Shown here piece after piece: positions 45,756 through 56,600 of a stretch of 64,000 nt of DNA. This stretch comes from CAISIP01 sp965278985 (GTDB taxonomy: Bacteria; Pseudomonadota; Gammaproteobacteria; Burkholderiales; Burkholderiaceae_C): positions 4,030,001 through 4,094,000 of the forward strand of contig OZ257131.1 in the NCBI GenBank assembly GCA_965278985.1, read 5' to 3'. The notes below the pieces were generated by a model, which was not told the DNA's origin, did no database searches, and was given only the letters and a program-made list of their open reading frames with translations. Position 1 is the first letter of the stretch; the number at the start of each line of letters is the position of its first letter. The position numbers and the translations under genes were made by a program.

Positions 45756-47872
45756 AGGTTCTGGTAGGTCTCGCAGCGTCCCAGGAGTTCCGGATGGCGC
45801 CCACTGTCCATCAGCTGGCCATGCTGCATGACCAGGATCGCATGCGCATTGACCAGGGTCGAGAGTCGGTGCGAGATCATGATCACGGTGCGGCCCACCG
45901 CGATGCGCGACAGGTTGCGGATGAAGATGGCCTCGCTCTCCGGGTCCAGCGCGCTGGCCGCCTCGTCGAGGATCAGGATGCGCGGCTTGGTCAGCAGCGC
46001 ACGCGCGATGGACAGCCGCTGCTTCTGCCCGCCCGAGAGGTTGGAGGCGTTCTCCTCCAGCAGCGTGTTGTAACCCTGGGGCAGCCGCTCGATGAACTCG
46101 GCCGCGCCGGCCGCTTCGGCCGCGGCCACGATCTCCTCGAAGGTGGCCTCGGGCCGCGCCACGCAGATGTTGTCGCGCACCGTGCCGCGGAAGAGGAAGT
46201 TCTCCTGCAGCACCACGCCGATCTGCCGGCGCAGGTGGGCCAGCTCGATCTCGCGCGCATCGGTGCCGTCGAAGCGCACCACGCCCTCCTGCACGCCATA
46301 CAGGCCCTGGATCAGCTTGGTGAGCGTGGACTTGCCCGAGCCGCTGCGCCCCACGATGCCCACGAGCGCCCCGGCCGGAATCGTGAAGCTCGCGCGGTCC
46401 AGCGCGTTCATGCTGGAGCCGGGGTAGCGGAAAGTCACATTGTCGAAAGCGACTTCCCCCGCCAGCTCGGGCCGCAGCGCGCCGGCGCCGCTGCGCCCCT
46501 CGGGCGGGCGGTTCATCACCTCTCCCAGCATGCGCACCGATAGCGCCGTCTCCTGGTATTCGTTGACCAGCCCCACGATCTGGATCAGCGGCTGCACCAC
46601 GCGGCCCGAAATCATCTGGAAGCCGATCAGCGCGCCCACGGTCAACGAATGGTCGAAGACCTGCTGCGCGCCCAGCACGATGATCACCACCGGCAGCAGC
46701 TTGCCCAGCAGGTCGGTGATGGCCGCGCCCGTGATGCCGATGTGGCCCACGCGGAAATGCATGTTGATGGACTGCGCCGAGCGCTGGTCCCACTGGCGGC
46801 GCTGCGCGGGCTCGATGGCCAGCGCCTTGATGGTGCGCATGCCGTGGATGGTCTCGACCATCATGGCCTGGCGGTCGGCCTCGGCGCGGTACAGGTCGCC
46901 GAGCCGTCGCTGGTAGATGGGCACCATCACCGCCACCACGGTGGCGATCAGCAGCGTGAAAGCCAGCGTGACCATCGCCAGCTTGGCCGAGTACATGAAC
47001 AGGATGGGCAGGAAGATCAGCAGCGAGGTCAGGTCCAGCGCGGTGAAGAACATGCGCCCGGTGAGGAAGGCGCGGATCTTCTCCACCTGCTGCATGTGGC
47101 GTGTGATCACGCCCGCCGAGGTGGAGTCGAAATAATCGATGGGCAGCGACAGCAGCTGCGCGAAGGTGCGCCGCGTGAGGCGCATGTCGATCTTGTTGCT
47201 GGCCGACAGCGTGAGGATCTGCCGCAAGAAGCCGAACAGCGCGTCGAAGCACAGCGCCACCACGATGCCCACCGCCAGCACCCACAGCGTGGACACGCTC
47301 TGGTGCACCAGCACCTTGTCGATCACCAGCTGGAAGAACACCGGCGAGGCCAGCGCCAGCAGGTGCATCGCAATCGCCGCGATCGCCACGTCGCGCAGCG
47401 CCGCCTTCTGCTTGAGGATCTCGGGGATGAACCAGCGCAGGCCGAAAGGCTGGTTGGGGTCGGGCAGGGAATACAGCCGCTTGAGCAGGAAGACCTCGCC
47501 CCGCCAGAGCGCCTTGAACGCGCCCTGCCCCATCAGCCGCACCTCGGTGGCCCGCTCGCCCATCGGATCCAGCACGGCCACCTGGCCCTCGCCGTCGCTA
47601 GAGGCGCCCATCACGATCACGCAATGCCCATTGGCCAGCCGCGCCATCAGCGGGAACACGCCCTGCTGCGCGAGCAACCCCTTCCAGCTCAGCGTGTCAA
47701 AGCGCGCCTTGAGCCCGATGTCGGCAGCGATGCGCAACAGCGTGGCAGGCGGAGGCTCCTCGGCCACCAGCGCGTAATCCTCGATCAGCCGCTCAGGATT
47801 GACCGGCAGTCGATGGTGTTGCGCGATGGCCGCGAGGCACTGGATGGTGGTGTGGGGATATCGCTCGGCCAT
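45728..47872 (-). CDS. HlyB-type ABC exporter with a catalytically dead C39-like domain
   Basis: A 714-residue exporter. Residues 1-130 are a C39-like domain: TTIQCLAAIAQHH aligns with the second half of the peptidase Cys motif, but the catalytic DCG is absent, as in HlyB, so it should bind substrate without cleaving. Residues about 155-430 contain the membrane helices, including SPVFFQLVIDKVLVHQSVSTLWVL. The ATPase has GIVGRSGSGKSTLTKLIQGLYG, signature NLSGGQKQRLSIARALL, Walker B ILILDEAASALD and ISHRLSTL. It closely resembles HlyB overall. The likely substrate is the giant repeat protein on the same strand; between them lie five small genes. Confidence 0.93.
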   Translation of the reverse strand: MAERYPHTTIQCLAAIAQHHRLPVNPERLIEDYALVAEEPPPATLLRIAADIGLKARFDTLSWKGLLAQQGVFPLMARLANGHCVIVMGASSDGEGQVAVLDPMGERATEVRLMGQGAFKALWRGEVFLLKRLYSLPDPNQPFGLRWFIPEILKQKAALRDVAIAAIAMHLLALASPVFFQLVIDKVLVHQSVSTLWVLAVGIVVALCFDALFGFLRQILTLSASNKIDMRLTRRTFAQLLSLPIDYFDSTSAGVITRHMQQVEKIRAFLTGRMFFTALDLTSLLIFLPILFMYSAKLAMVTLAFTLLIATVVAVMVPIYQRRLGDLYRAEADRQAMMVETIHGMRTIKALAIEPAQRRQWDQRSAQSINMHFRVGHIGITGAAITDLLGKLLPVVIIVLGAQQVFDHSLTVGALIGFQMISGRVVQPLIQIVGLVNEYQETALSVRMLGEVMNRPPEGRSGAGALRPELAGEVAFDNVTFRYPGSSMNALDRASFTIPAGALVGIVGRSGSGKSTLTKLIQGLYGVQEGVVRFDGTDAREIELAHLRRQIGVVLQENFLFRGTVRDNICVARPEATFEEIVAAAEAAGAAEFIERLPQGYNTLLEENASNLSGGQKQRLSIARALLTKPRILILDEAASALDPESEAIFIRNLSRIAVGRTVIMISHRLSTLVNAHAILVMQHGQLMDSGRHPELLGRCETYQNLWNQQTSHL

Positions 47873-47989
47873 AGGCTGGGCTCCCGGAGGGGATGGGTAA
47901 TTTCAGCATGGGGCGAGCGGGGTGGTCCGGAGAATTGGGGGGCATTGGGGGGGCTTCTCGGGCTGGTGAGGCTGCACATGCCCGATGGA

Positions 47990-48670
47990 TCAGGATCGGG
48001 AAAAATCTATCACCCTCCAAGTCTCAGGTAGCAGGTCCTCGTCGAAGGGCTTCCGCATGCGATCAAACTCCTGAGCGCCGGAAAGCACGGATTCATTCAT
48101 GTCCTGGACGGCATAGGTGAAGGACCCTGCCCCCAGCGACCCGATGCCCCAGGGGCGCCGTTTGTGAGCGAACACAGAAGCGGGCAATGACGCTGCCAAG
48201 GAACTGAGGACTGATTCCAGGTGCCGTGCGTTGTCAGCGCCCAATGCAGAGGCCATCGCACACACCACGAACGGTCTCGAGCCTCCAAGGCTTTTGCGTC
48301 GGCAATCGATGGCCTTCACTCTGAAATAGAAATCTGGGGGAATCAACTCCTTTTCGCAGACCGTCCATCCCGGCGCCCAAGTTTCCATGCTCAAGAATGT
48401 CCAGCCGGCACACCCGTCGGCATTCACGGGAGAACCATGCGCCCATCGCATATGGGATTGCGCATTCCAGGAGAGTTTCCCGAAGGCCACCATCTTCTTC
48501 GGATCGGGCGAGTATTGGAGGCATCGCACGGCGGCCTTACCTCGGGCCAGCTTCACAAAAGGCGCAAGCAAAGATGCCAAGGATTCCCAACGGCTCCATG
48601 CCCACAGGTCCGGACGGACATCCAGACCTTTCAATACAAAAACGTCATACCCATGCTCGTGGTATTTCAT
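47990..48670 (-). CDS. Hypothetical protein (226 aa), no recognised family
   Basis: The ATG at 48670 (MKYHEHGYDVFVLKGLDVRP) is preferred over an upstream in-frame start at 48736. The protein is rich in aromatic residues (WSRWESLASLL, CAGWTFLSMETWAPGW, YFRVKAIDCRRKSL) and has no signal peptide or membrane segment. Base composition is lower in GC than the flanking exporter and repeat genes, suggesting horizontal acquisition. Its position in a run of small unknown genes resembles an immunity-gene cluster, but that is a guess. Confidence 0.6.
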   Translation of the reverse strand: MKYHEHGYDVFVLKGLDVRPDLWAWSRWESLASLLAPFVKLARGKAAVRCLQYSPDPKKMVAFGKLSWNAQSHMRWAHGSPVNADGCAGWTFLSMETWAPGWTVCEKELIPPDFYFRVKAIDCRRKSLGGSRPFVVCAMASALGADNARHLESVLSSLAASLPASVFAHKRRPWGIGSLGAGSFTYAVQDMNESVLSGAQEFDRMRKPFDEDLLPETWRVIDFSRS

Positions 48671-48719
48671 ATACAAGATAAGTGAACAAGTATTGCCTCT
48701 GCATGGAGCCAGATTGGTG

Positions 48720-49103
48720 TTAACCCCCAATTTCAACGTTCACCGGCCTCCAGCGCAAATAGCTTGGCCACGCGGCGGAATGAAGAAAGGACGCAAATAC
48801 ATCTGATGCCTGTGCGAGCAGAAACCAGTCGCCCGAAGACATGGCGAAAGAGCCAGCGGAGACTTGAAGAATCGTGCCCTCAGGATGCAGCGCCACCGGC
48901 GATTCCTGGTAGCCACGACAGTGCTGGTGATCCGCGCCTCGGTACTCCAGCACAAACAAGCCGGGCCCACCTGCGACTTGGACATAGGACCCATCCTCGG
49001 CTGAGAGGTTTGCATAAGACGACCTGGTGCGTTTGAGTTCGCGCGCGAGTTGCTTCGCACTCGGATTCAACAACGGTCTGCACCCTTCGCGCAGGAAGAT
49101 CAT
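48720..49103 (-). CDS. Hypothetical protein (127 aa), possible immunity protein
   Basis: The protein begins MIFLREGCRPLLNPSAKQLA and continues with LSAEDGSYVQVAGGPGLFVLEYRG and YQESPVALHPEGTILQVSAG. Small soluble proteins with a xxDGSYVQVAGG-type core and LEYR are often found near polymorphic toxin genes; I cannot name the family from sequence alone. No signal peptide. It lies 49 bp before the 226-aa gene and 42 bp after the 110-aa one, consistent with one transcript. Confidence 0.55.
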   Translation of the reverse strand: MIFLREGCRPLLNPSAKQLARELKRTRSSYANLSAEDGSYVQVAGGPGLFVLEYRGADHQHCRGYQESPVALHPEGTILQVSAGSFAMSSGDWFLLAQASDVFASFLHSAAWPSYLRWRPVNVEIGG

Positions 49104-49145
49104 GCGGTTTCGCCGGCGGCTATACGGGCATTCCGATCAAGGAGT

Positions 49146-49478
49146 TCACTCCGTGAACGGACCCTGCTCAAAGGTGACATTGCCTCCGAGGAACTCCCGG
49201 ACCCAGACGTCTCGGAGTTCTTCCCCACGACCTTGAACGCCAAAGGCCACATCCGGGCGTTGCATGGACACCCACTGCAGCAAGGTTTCGAGGGCCGCAC
49301 TGCCGCCGTAGAAGGTAAAGAACGCTTCTCCTCGCATGAAGAGATCCTTGAGGCCATCCCCGACATGGCGATGAAGCCCGCGATCGACCAACATCGCCGC
49401 GAGCCCCTCATCAAACTCAGAGGGGTTGATCGCACCGCCGTCCAGGTACTGCAAATTTGCGAAGGTGTAGTAGCTCAT
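49146..49478 (-). CDS. Hypothetical protein (110 aa)
   Basis: The ATG at 49478 gives MSYYTFANLQYLDGGAINPS, an acidic soluble protein with FYGGSAALETLLQWVSMQRP in the middle and a WVREFLGGNVTFEQGPF end. A GTG nine codons upstream (49505) is also in frame. No motif is recognised. Composition again departs from the neighbouring high-GC genes. Confidence 0.5.
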   Translation of the reverse strand: MSYYTFANLQYLDGGAINPSEFDEGLAAMLVDRGLHRHVGDGLKDLFMRGEAFFTFYGGSAALETLLQWVSMQRPDVAFGVQGRGEELRDVWVREFLGGNVTFEQGPFTE

Positions 49479-49518
49479 CCGGACAAACTCCAGGGCGCGT
49501 CGCACCCGCTCTGCGGCG

Positions 49519-49893
49519 CTATCGCGCTGGTACGCGTAGTTGCTTCGTCATACCCATCTCAACCCTGCTTCCCGCATCCAGCAGTCCCCACAGACCCAAA
49601 GCGCCAAGGGGTAGAAAAAGAGATGGGATATACAGGCCAAAGATCACAAGCCCAAGAATCCACGCCCAGAGGCGCCGCCTGCGTATACCCCACGCGGCGA
49701 CCTCCACCAGCGTCGCCAGCAACAAGCAGAGCACGGCAACCGCCACCAGCGCCGGCCTTTGCGATTGGGCAGCACCAGCTTCGGTTGAGATCCAAAAGGC
49801 TACGCCCCCGAGTGCCACGGCGGCAAGCACGTAGAGCACCGCACTGAAGTGCAGGCACTTCGTCGCCATTCCCAATCGATGTGTGACGCTCAT
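49519..49893 (-). CDS. Small membrane protein of unknown function (124 aa)
   Basis: From the ATG at 49893 (MSVTHRLGMATKCLHF). Three to four hydrophobic segments are visible: about residues 15-36 (SAVLYVLAAVALGGVAFWI), 47-69 (ALVAVAVLCLLLATLVEVAA) and 73-103 (LWAWILGLVIFGLYIPSLFLPLGALGLWGLL). The RRRRLW between them suits a positive-inside loop. A frame extends 19 codons upstream without better support. It may be a membrane immunity or holin-like protein; nothing proves this. Confidence 0.55.
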   Translation of the reverse strand: MSVTHRLGMATKCLHFSAVLYVLAAVALGGVAFWISTEAGAAQSQRPALVAVAVLCLLLATLVEVAAWGIRRRRLWAWILGLVIFGLYIPSLFLPLGALGLWGLLDAGSRVEMGMTKQLRVPAR

Positions 49894-49956
49894 TCCGTGT
49901 TCCTTCTTGAAACGAAATTGCTGCGCACTTCGCGAGTACGTCAAACTCAACAGTCT

Positions 49957-50212
49957 TCACTCACTACCAGTGGTTTGCCGCTTGTGTTGAATGTGCCTTG
50001 GCCGCACCATGACCGCAATACGTCGAAGTGGTGATCCTCCATCCCGCTGCGATTCACCTGACGCAGATGACACCGTCGACCATCGACATGGCCAGCAGTC
50101 AGCGCCGCTTTCCAAGAACTCCGTGTATTCCACTTGGCTGCGTTTCCTCGTAGTACACAGCCTGATCCTCAAGCTCATCAAGCGCTTCAGACTGAAACGT
50201 GGCGGATTTCAC
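49957..50212 (-). pseudogene. Decayed RelE/ParE-type toxin gene
   Basis: A GTG at 50212 overlaps the antitoxin stop (GTGA). The first 23 codons read VKSATFQSEALDELEDQAVYY in one run, the standard start of ParE-like toxins. The frame then closes at 50099 after 37 residues. In the +1 frame EFLESGADCW, matching the usual RFLESVEAAL-type helix, and IAVMVRPRHIQHKR, like the IAVMHxRRHPxYW end, are recognisable. At least one frameshift plus further decay is therefore likely, leaving the antitoxin alone. Confidence 0.6.
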
Positions 50213-50439
50213 CGACCAAGCGCGCGCCTGACCTGGGCCAAGGCTTGATTGGCTGGCACCAATTCAACGGCGCCACGTTCCACTTCGTCGATGCGGCGGC
50301 AAAGTTCCTCGTCCCATGCGGCCTCGACCTCGGGCTCGTGGGGCTCGAGGCTGGCCAGCAGCTCTTCCGCAAGGCGTGCGCGCTCATGGGGTGACAGGGC
50401 CTGTGCCTTGGCGGTCAGTTCTGCAACGAGATCTGGCAT
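50209..50439 (-). CDS. Addiction-module antitoxin (short helical family)
   Basis: A 76-residue protein: LVAELTAKAQALSPHERARL, AEELLASLEPHEPEVEAAWD and EELCRRIDEVERGAVELVPA. This is the pattern of the putative addiction module component family (TIGR02574-like), whose partner is a ParE/RelE toxin encoded directly downstream. Here the toxin frame is broken, so the antitoxin may be a remnant or act on another toxin. Confidence 0.8.
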   Translation of the reverse strand: MPDLVAELTAKAQALSPHERARLAEELLASLEPHEPEVEAAWDEELCRRIDEVERGAVELVPANQALAQVRRALGR

Positions 50440-50540
50440 GCAATGCTCCAGCCCAATGGGCCGACGCTTCGCAGTCTACGCCGCAAGGGACGCCGTGCTC
50501 CAGCGCCAAACCCGCGCAATTTCGCCGGCGAAACACAAAA

Positions 50541-50568
50541 GCGGCCGTCCAAATACATGAACGGCCGC
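50541..50568 (-). terminator. Rho-independent terminator after the giant repeat gene
   Basis: GCGGCCGT (50541-50548) pairs with ACGGCCGC (50561-50568) around a 12-base loop. Read on the minus strand it is followed by TTTTGTGTTT. It lies 74 bp past the stop of the giant gene, so the antitoxin and downstream genes are probably transcribed separately. Confidence 0.7.
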
Positions 50569-50641
50569 CTCTCCAGCCCCGCTGTCCAATCACGCCGCAA
50601 AGCAAGACGCCATCGCGGCGCCTGCTGCCCGCAGCGCTCTC

Positions 50642-53600
50642 CTACCCCTGCCCGCCCGACGACAAGAACCCCTTGCCCGCCTCGTCCAGCCCGGCGATCT
50701 TCGGCTTGGCCGGGTTGTTGACCGCGACCTGCTGCGCCTGGCTGCCCAGGAGTTGGCCGTTGGCGTCGAACTGGCGCATGGTGTCGACCATGCTGCTGAC
50801 GGCCAGGCTGGCGGCGCCCTGGCCGGTGGCGCCGGGGGCGCTGTCCAGCTTGAACAGGGACGCGACGGCTTCGGTGGTGCCACCGCCGCTGTCGGCGAAG
50901 CTGCCCAGCACCTGGGCCAGGCCGCTCACGCGGGTGCGCAGGTCTTGCGGGGCGGCTTCGTCCACCACCAGCTTGGTCTGATGCTGGTTCGGCAGGTCGA
51001 TGTGGAAAGCGGCTTCGGCCTGTGGCGCGCCAGCCGGTGCTACCGGGGCGGCGGCGCTGGCGTCGGCCTGCGGCTGGCCGCCGTTCTCGGCCAGCAGGGC
51101 AATGGACTGTTCCACGGTGGCGGGCGCCGTGGCCTGGCGGTCGGCCACGAACCACACGTCCGCTGCGGCGTGCGAGGCACCGTCGGTGGTCTCGTAGCTG
51201 GAGGTCAGGCCCACAAGGTTGCCGTTGTCCTTGGACAGCGTGCTGTCCGTGGCCAGGCTGATGCGGGCGATGCCCAGCTCGGCGAGCGTCTTGAGCTCGT
51301 TGGCGCCGCTGATGCCGTCGGCGTTGCCGTCGATCCACACGCGCAGGTCGCCGAAGGCCGCATCGTCGCCGCCGATCCAGCCGTCGCCGGTGGTGTCGAG
51401 CTCGCGCAGGGCGGCGTAACCGTCCAGCGCGCGGCTGCCGTCGGCCATGCGGGTGCCGGAGCCGAAAAGCTCGGAGCCGTCGTTGATGCTGCCGTCCGCA
51501 TTGCGGTCGAGCACCAGCAAGCCGTCGCCGCTGCCCACCCATCCGGTACGGATGCTGTTGCCGTCACCGAAGAGGTCGAAGTTCACGCCGTTGGAGATGC
51601 TGCGGGTGCTGATGCCGTTGCCATCCAGGTCCAGGATGATGGGCGTGCCCAGCGCCAGGTGCTGCACCTGCTCGGTGGTGAAGGCCGCGATCTGCGTGGT
51701 CGTCAGCGCTTCCACCTGCGTGGTGGTCAGCGCGGCCACCTGGTCGGTGGTGAGGGCCACCACCTGCGCGGTGTTGAGCGCCACCACCTGCGAGGTGCGC
51801 AGGGCCACCAGGTCGGTGGTCTCCATCGCCGCCACCTGCGCCGTGGTCAACGCGGCCACGCCGGCCGTGCTGAGTGCCGCGACCTGCGCGGTCGTGAGTG
51901 CCACCACCTGGTCGGTGGTCAGCGCCGCGACCTGCGTGGTCTTCAGGGCCACGATGTCGGTGGTCTTGAGCACCTGCACCTGGTCGGTGGTCAGCGCCGC
52001 CACCTGGGCGGTGGTGAGCGCCGCGATCTGCGCGGTGCGCAGGGCCACGATGTCGGTGGTCTCGATGGCCGCCACCTGGTCGGTGGACAGTGCAGCGATA
52101 CCGGCCGTCGTCAGGGCCGAGATCTGCGCGGTGGTGAGGGCCACCACCTGGTCGGTGGTGAGCGCGGCCACCTGGCTGGTGTTCAGCACGGCCACCTGCG
52201 TGGTGCGCAATGCCGCCAGGTCGGTGGTCTCCATCGCCGCCACCTGGGCCGTCGTCAGCGCCGCGATGCCCGCGGTGGTGAGCGACGTGACCTGCGCCGT
52301 CGTCAGCGCCACCACCTGGTCGGTGGTGAGTGCCGCGACCTGCGTGGTCTTCAGCGTGGCGATGTCGGCCGTCTGCAGCACTGCGACCTGGTCGGTGGTG
52401 AGCGCTGCCACCTGGGCCGTGGTCAGGGCCAGCACCTGGGCCGTGCCGAGCGCCACGATGTCGGTGGTCTCGATGGCTGCCACCTGCGCGGTGTTCAGCG
52501 CCGCGATACCGGCCGTGGTCAGCGCCGCGACCTGGGCCGTGGTGAGTGCCACCACCTGATCGGTGGTGAGCGCGGCCACCTGCGCCGTGGTCAGCACGGC
52601 CACCTGCGTGGTGCGCAGGGCCGCCAGGTCGGTGGTCTCCATGGCCGCCACCTGGGCGGTGTTCAGGGCCACGACACCCGATGTGGTCAGGGCGGCGACC
52701 TGGGCCGTGGTCAAGGCCACGACCTGGTCGGTGGTCAAGGCCGCGACCTGCGTGGTCTTCAGCGAGGCTACCGTGGCGGTGTTGAGCACCACCAGCTGGT
52801 CGGTGGTGAGCGCCGCGATCTGCGCAGTGGTCAGGGCCGTGACCTGCGCCGTGCGCAAGGCTGCCACGTCGGCCGTCTCCATGGCCGCCACCTGCGCGGT
52901 GGACAGTGCCGCGACACCCAAGGTGCTCAGGGCCGTGACCTGCGCCGTGGTCAGGGCCACCACCTGGTCGGTGGTCAGGGCCGCGATCTGCGCGGTGTTG
53001 AGCACCGCCACCTGCGCGGTCTTCAGGGCCGCCAGGTCACTCGTCTCGATGGCCGCGACCTGCGCGGTGTTGAGCGCCAGCACGCCGGCCGTGGTCAGCG
53101 CGCCGATCTGCGCGCTGTTCAGCGCCACCACCTGGTCGGTGGTGAGTGCGGCCACCTGGGTGGTCTTGAGCGCGGCGACCATGGTGGTGCTCAACGCGCC
53201 GATCTGGTCGGTCGTGAGTGCGGCCACCTGCGTGGTCTTGAGCGCCTCGACCTGCGTAGTGCGCAGGGCGGCCACGTCGGCCGTCTCCATCGCGGCGATC
53301 TGCTCGGTGGACAGTGCGGCGATGCCGGCCGTGCTGAGCGTGGCCACCTGCGCCGTGGTCAGCGCCACCACCTGGTCGGTGGTCAGCGCGGCGATCTGCG
53401 CCGTGTTCAAAGCCGCCACCTGCGTGGTCTTGAGCGCGGCCAGGTCACCGGTCTCGATGGCCGCCAGCTGCGCCGTGTTCAGCGCCGCCACTGCCGAGGT
53501 GGCCAGCGCCGCGATCTGCGCGCTGCTCAGCGCCACAACCTGGTCGGTGGTGAGCGCCGCGACCTGTGCCGTGCGCAGCGCCGCGATCGTGGCCGTGCTC

Positions 53601-56600
53601 AGCACACCGATCTGGTCAGTGGTGAGCGCGGCCACCTGGGCCGTGGTCATGGCGTTGACCTGCGTGGTGCGCAGGGCCGCCACGTCGGTGGTTTCCATGG
53701 CCGCCAGCTGGGCGGTGCTCAAGCCCACCACGCCGGCCGTGGTCAGGGCCGCAACCTGCGCGGTGGTCAGCGCCACCACCTGGTCGGTGGTCAAGGCCGC
53801 CACCTGGGTGGTCTTCAGCGAGGCCACCGTGGCGGTGTTGAGCACCACCACCTGGTCGGTGGTGAGCGCCGCGATCTGCGCCGTGGTCATGGCCGTGACC
53901 TGCGCCGTGCGCAAGGCTGCCACGTCGGCCGTCTCCATAGCCGCCACCTGGTCGGTGGACAGTGCCGCGACGGCCGCGGTGCTCAGCACGCCGACCTGGG
54001 CCGTCGTGAGCGCCACCACCTGGTCGGTGGTGAGCGCCGCCACCTGGGCCGTGTTCAGCGCAGCCACCTGGCTGGTGCGCAGGGCAGCGATGTCGCTGGT
54101 CTCGATGGCGGCCACCTGCGACGTGTTCAGTGCCGCGATGCCCGCCGTGGTCAGCGACGCCACCTGCGCGGTCGTCAGGGCCACCACCTGGTCGGTGGTG
54201 AGCGCGGCGACCTGCGTGGTCTTGAGCACCGCGATGTCGGTGGTCTGCAGCACGGCCACCTGGTCGGTGGTCAGGGCTGCCACCTGGGCGGTGGTCAAGG
54301 CCAGCACCTGGGCCGTGCCGAGTGCCACGATGTCGGCGGTTTCGATGGCCGCGACCTGCTCGGTAGACAGCGCAGCGATGCCCGCGGTGGTCAACGATGC
54401 GATCTGCGCGGTGGTGAGCGCCACCACCTGGTCGGTGGTCAGCGCCGCGACCTGCGTGGTCTTCAGCGCCGCGATCTGCGTGGTGCGCAGGGCGGCGAGG
54501 TCGCCCGTCTCGATGGCCGCCACCTGGGCCGTGGACAAAGCCGCCACGCCGGTGGTGCTCAGCGCCGCCAGCTGGGAAGAGCTCAGGGCCACGATCTGGT
54601 CGGTGGTCAGGGCCGCCACCTGCGTGGTCTTCATCGCCGCGAGATCCGTGGTCTGCAGGGCCGCCACCTGGTCGGTGGTCAGGGCCACGACCTGCGCGGT
54701 GGTGAGCGCCACCACCTGGTCGGTGGTCAGGGCCACGATGTCGGTGGTCTCGATGGCGGCGATCTGCTCCGTCGTCATCGCCGCCACGCCGGCCGTGGTC
54801 AGGGCCGCGACCTGGGCCGTGGTGAGAGCCACCACCTGGTCGGTGGTCAGCGCCGCGACCTGCGTGGTCTTGAGCGCAGCGATCTGCGTGGTGCGCAGGG
54901 CCGCCAGGTCACCGGTCTCGATGGCCGCCACCTGGGCTGTGGACAACGCCGCCACGCTGGCGGTGCCCAGCGCAGCCAGCTGCGCGGAACTCAGGGCCAC
55001 GATCTGGTCGGTGGTCAGCGCCGCCACCTGCGTGGTCTTCATCGCCGCGAGGTCCGTGGTCTGCAGCACGGCCACCTGGTCGGTGGTCAGCGCTGCCACC
55101 TGGGCGGTGGTGAGGGCCGTGACCTGCGCCGTGGTCAGCGCCACGATGTCGTTGGTCTCGATGGCTGCGACCTGTTCGGTGCTCAGGGCCGCCACACCGG
55201 CGGTCGTGAGTGCGGCGATCTGCGCCGTGTTGAGCGCCACCACCTGATCGGTGGTCAGCGCCGCCACCTGGGTGGTGCGCAAAGCCGCCACGGTGGTGGA
55301 ACTCAATGCGCCGATCTGGTCGGTAGTCAGGGCCGCGACCTGCGCGGTGTTGAGCACCACCACCTGCGCGGTGCGCAGGGCGGCCACATCGGAGGTCTGC
55401 ATGGCCGCCAGCTGGTCGGTGGTCAGCGCCGCCACACCGGCCGTGGTGAGCGCGGCAACCTGGGCCGTGGTGAGGGCCACGACCTGGTCGGTGGTGAGCG
55501 CCGCCACCTGGGTGGTCTTGAGCGCGGCGACCTGCGCGGTGCGCAAGGCGGCCACGTCGGCCGTCTCCATCGCGGCGATCTGCTCGGTGGACAGCGCGGC
55601 GATGCCGGCCGTGCTGAGCGTGGCCACCTGCGCCGTGGTCAGCGCCACCACCTGGTCGGTGGTCAGCGCGGCGATCTGTGCCGTGTTCAAAGCCGCCACC
55701 TGCGTGGTCTTGAGCGCGGCCAGGTCGCCGGTCTCGATGGCCGCCACCTGCGCCGTGTTCAGCGCCGCCACCGCCGAGGTGGCCAGCGCCGCGACCTGCG
55801 CGCTGCTCAGTGCCACGACCTGGTCGGTGGTGAGGGCCGCGACCTGCGCCGTGCGCAGCGCGGCGATCGTGGCCGTGCTCAGCACACCGATCTGGTCGGT
55901 GGTGAGCGCGGCCACCTGGGCTGTGGTCATGGCGTTGACCTGCGTGGTGCGCAGGGCCGCCACATCGGTGGTTTCCATGGCCGCCACCTGCGCGGTGGTC
56001 AGGGCCGCCACACCGGCGGTGGCCAGCGCCGCCACCTGGGCGGTCGTCAGCGCCACCACCTGGTCGGTGGTCAGGGCGGCCACTTGCGTGGTCTTGAGGA
56101 CCGCGATGTCGGAGGTCTCCAGCACGGCGACCTGGTCGGTCGTCAGCGCGGCGACCTGCGCCGTGTTGAGCGCGAACACCTGCGCGGTGCGCAGGGCCAC
56201 GATGTCGGTGGTCTCGATGGCGGCGATCTGCTCCGTGCTCAGGGCCGCGATGGCGGCCGTGCTCAGCACGGCGATCTGCGCAGTCGTGAGCGCCACGACC
56301 TGGTCGGTCGTGAGTGCCGCCACCTGCGCGGTGTTGAAGGCCGCCACCTGCGCGCTGCGCAGTGCCGCCACGTCCGTGGTTTCCATGGACGCGACCTGGG
56401 CCGTGGTCAGGGCGGCGATACCGGCCGTGGTGATGGCCGCCACCTGCGCGGTGGACAGCACCACGATCTGGTCGGTCGTGAGGGCGGCCACCTGCGTGGT
56501 CTTGAGCGTGGCGATGGCCGCGGTGCCGAGGCCGGCGATCTGGTCCGTGGTCAAGGCCGCGATCTGGGCCGTCGTCAGGGCGGCGATCTGCGTGGTGCGC

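Noticed and set aside
47990..50439. Insertion sequence or phage remnant as cause of the low-GC patch
   Set aside because: I found no transposase, integrase, terminal inverted repeats or target duplication.
50642..51650. FrpC-like self-processing Asp-Pro module in the giant protein's C-terminus
   Set aside because: The DLDGNG and DDGSELFG-like motifs are similar, but I see no Asp-Pro bond in the C-terminal region, so self-cleavage is not supported.
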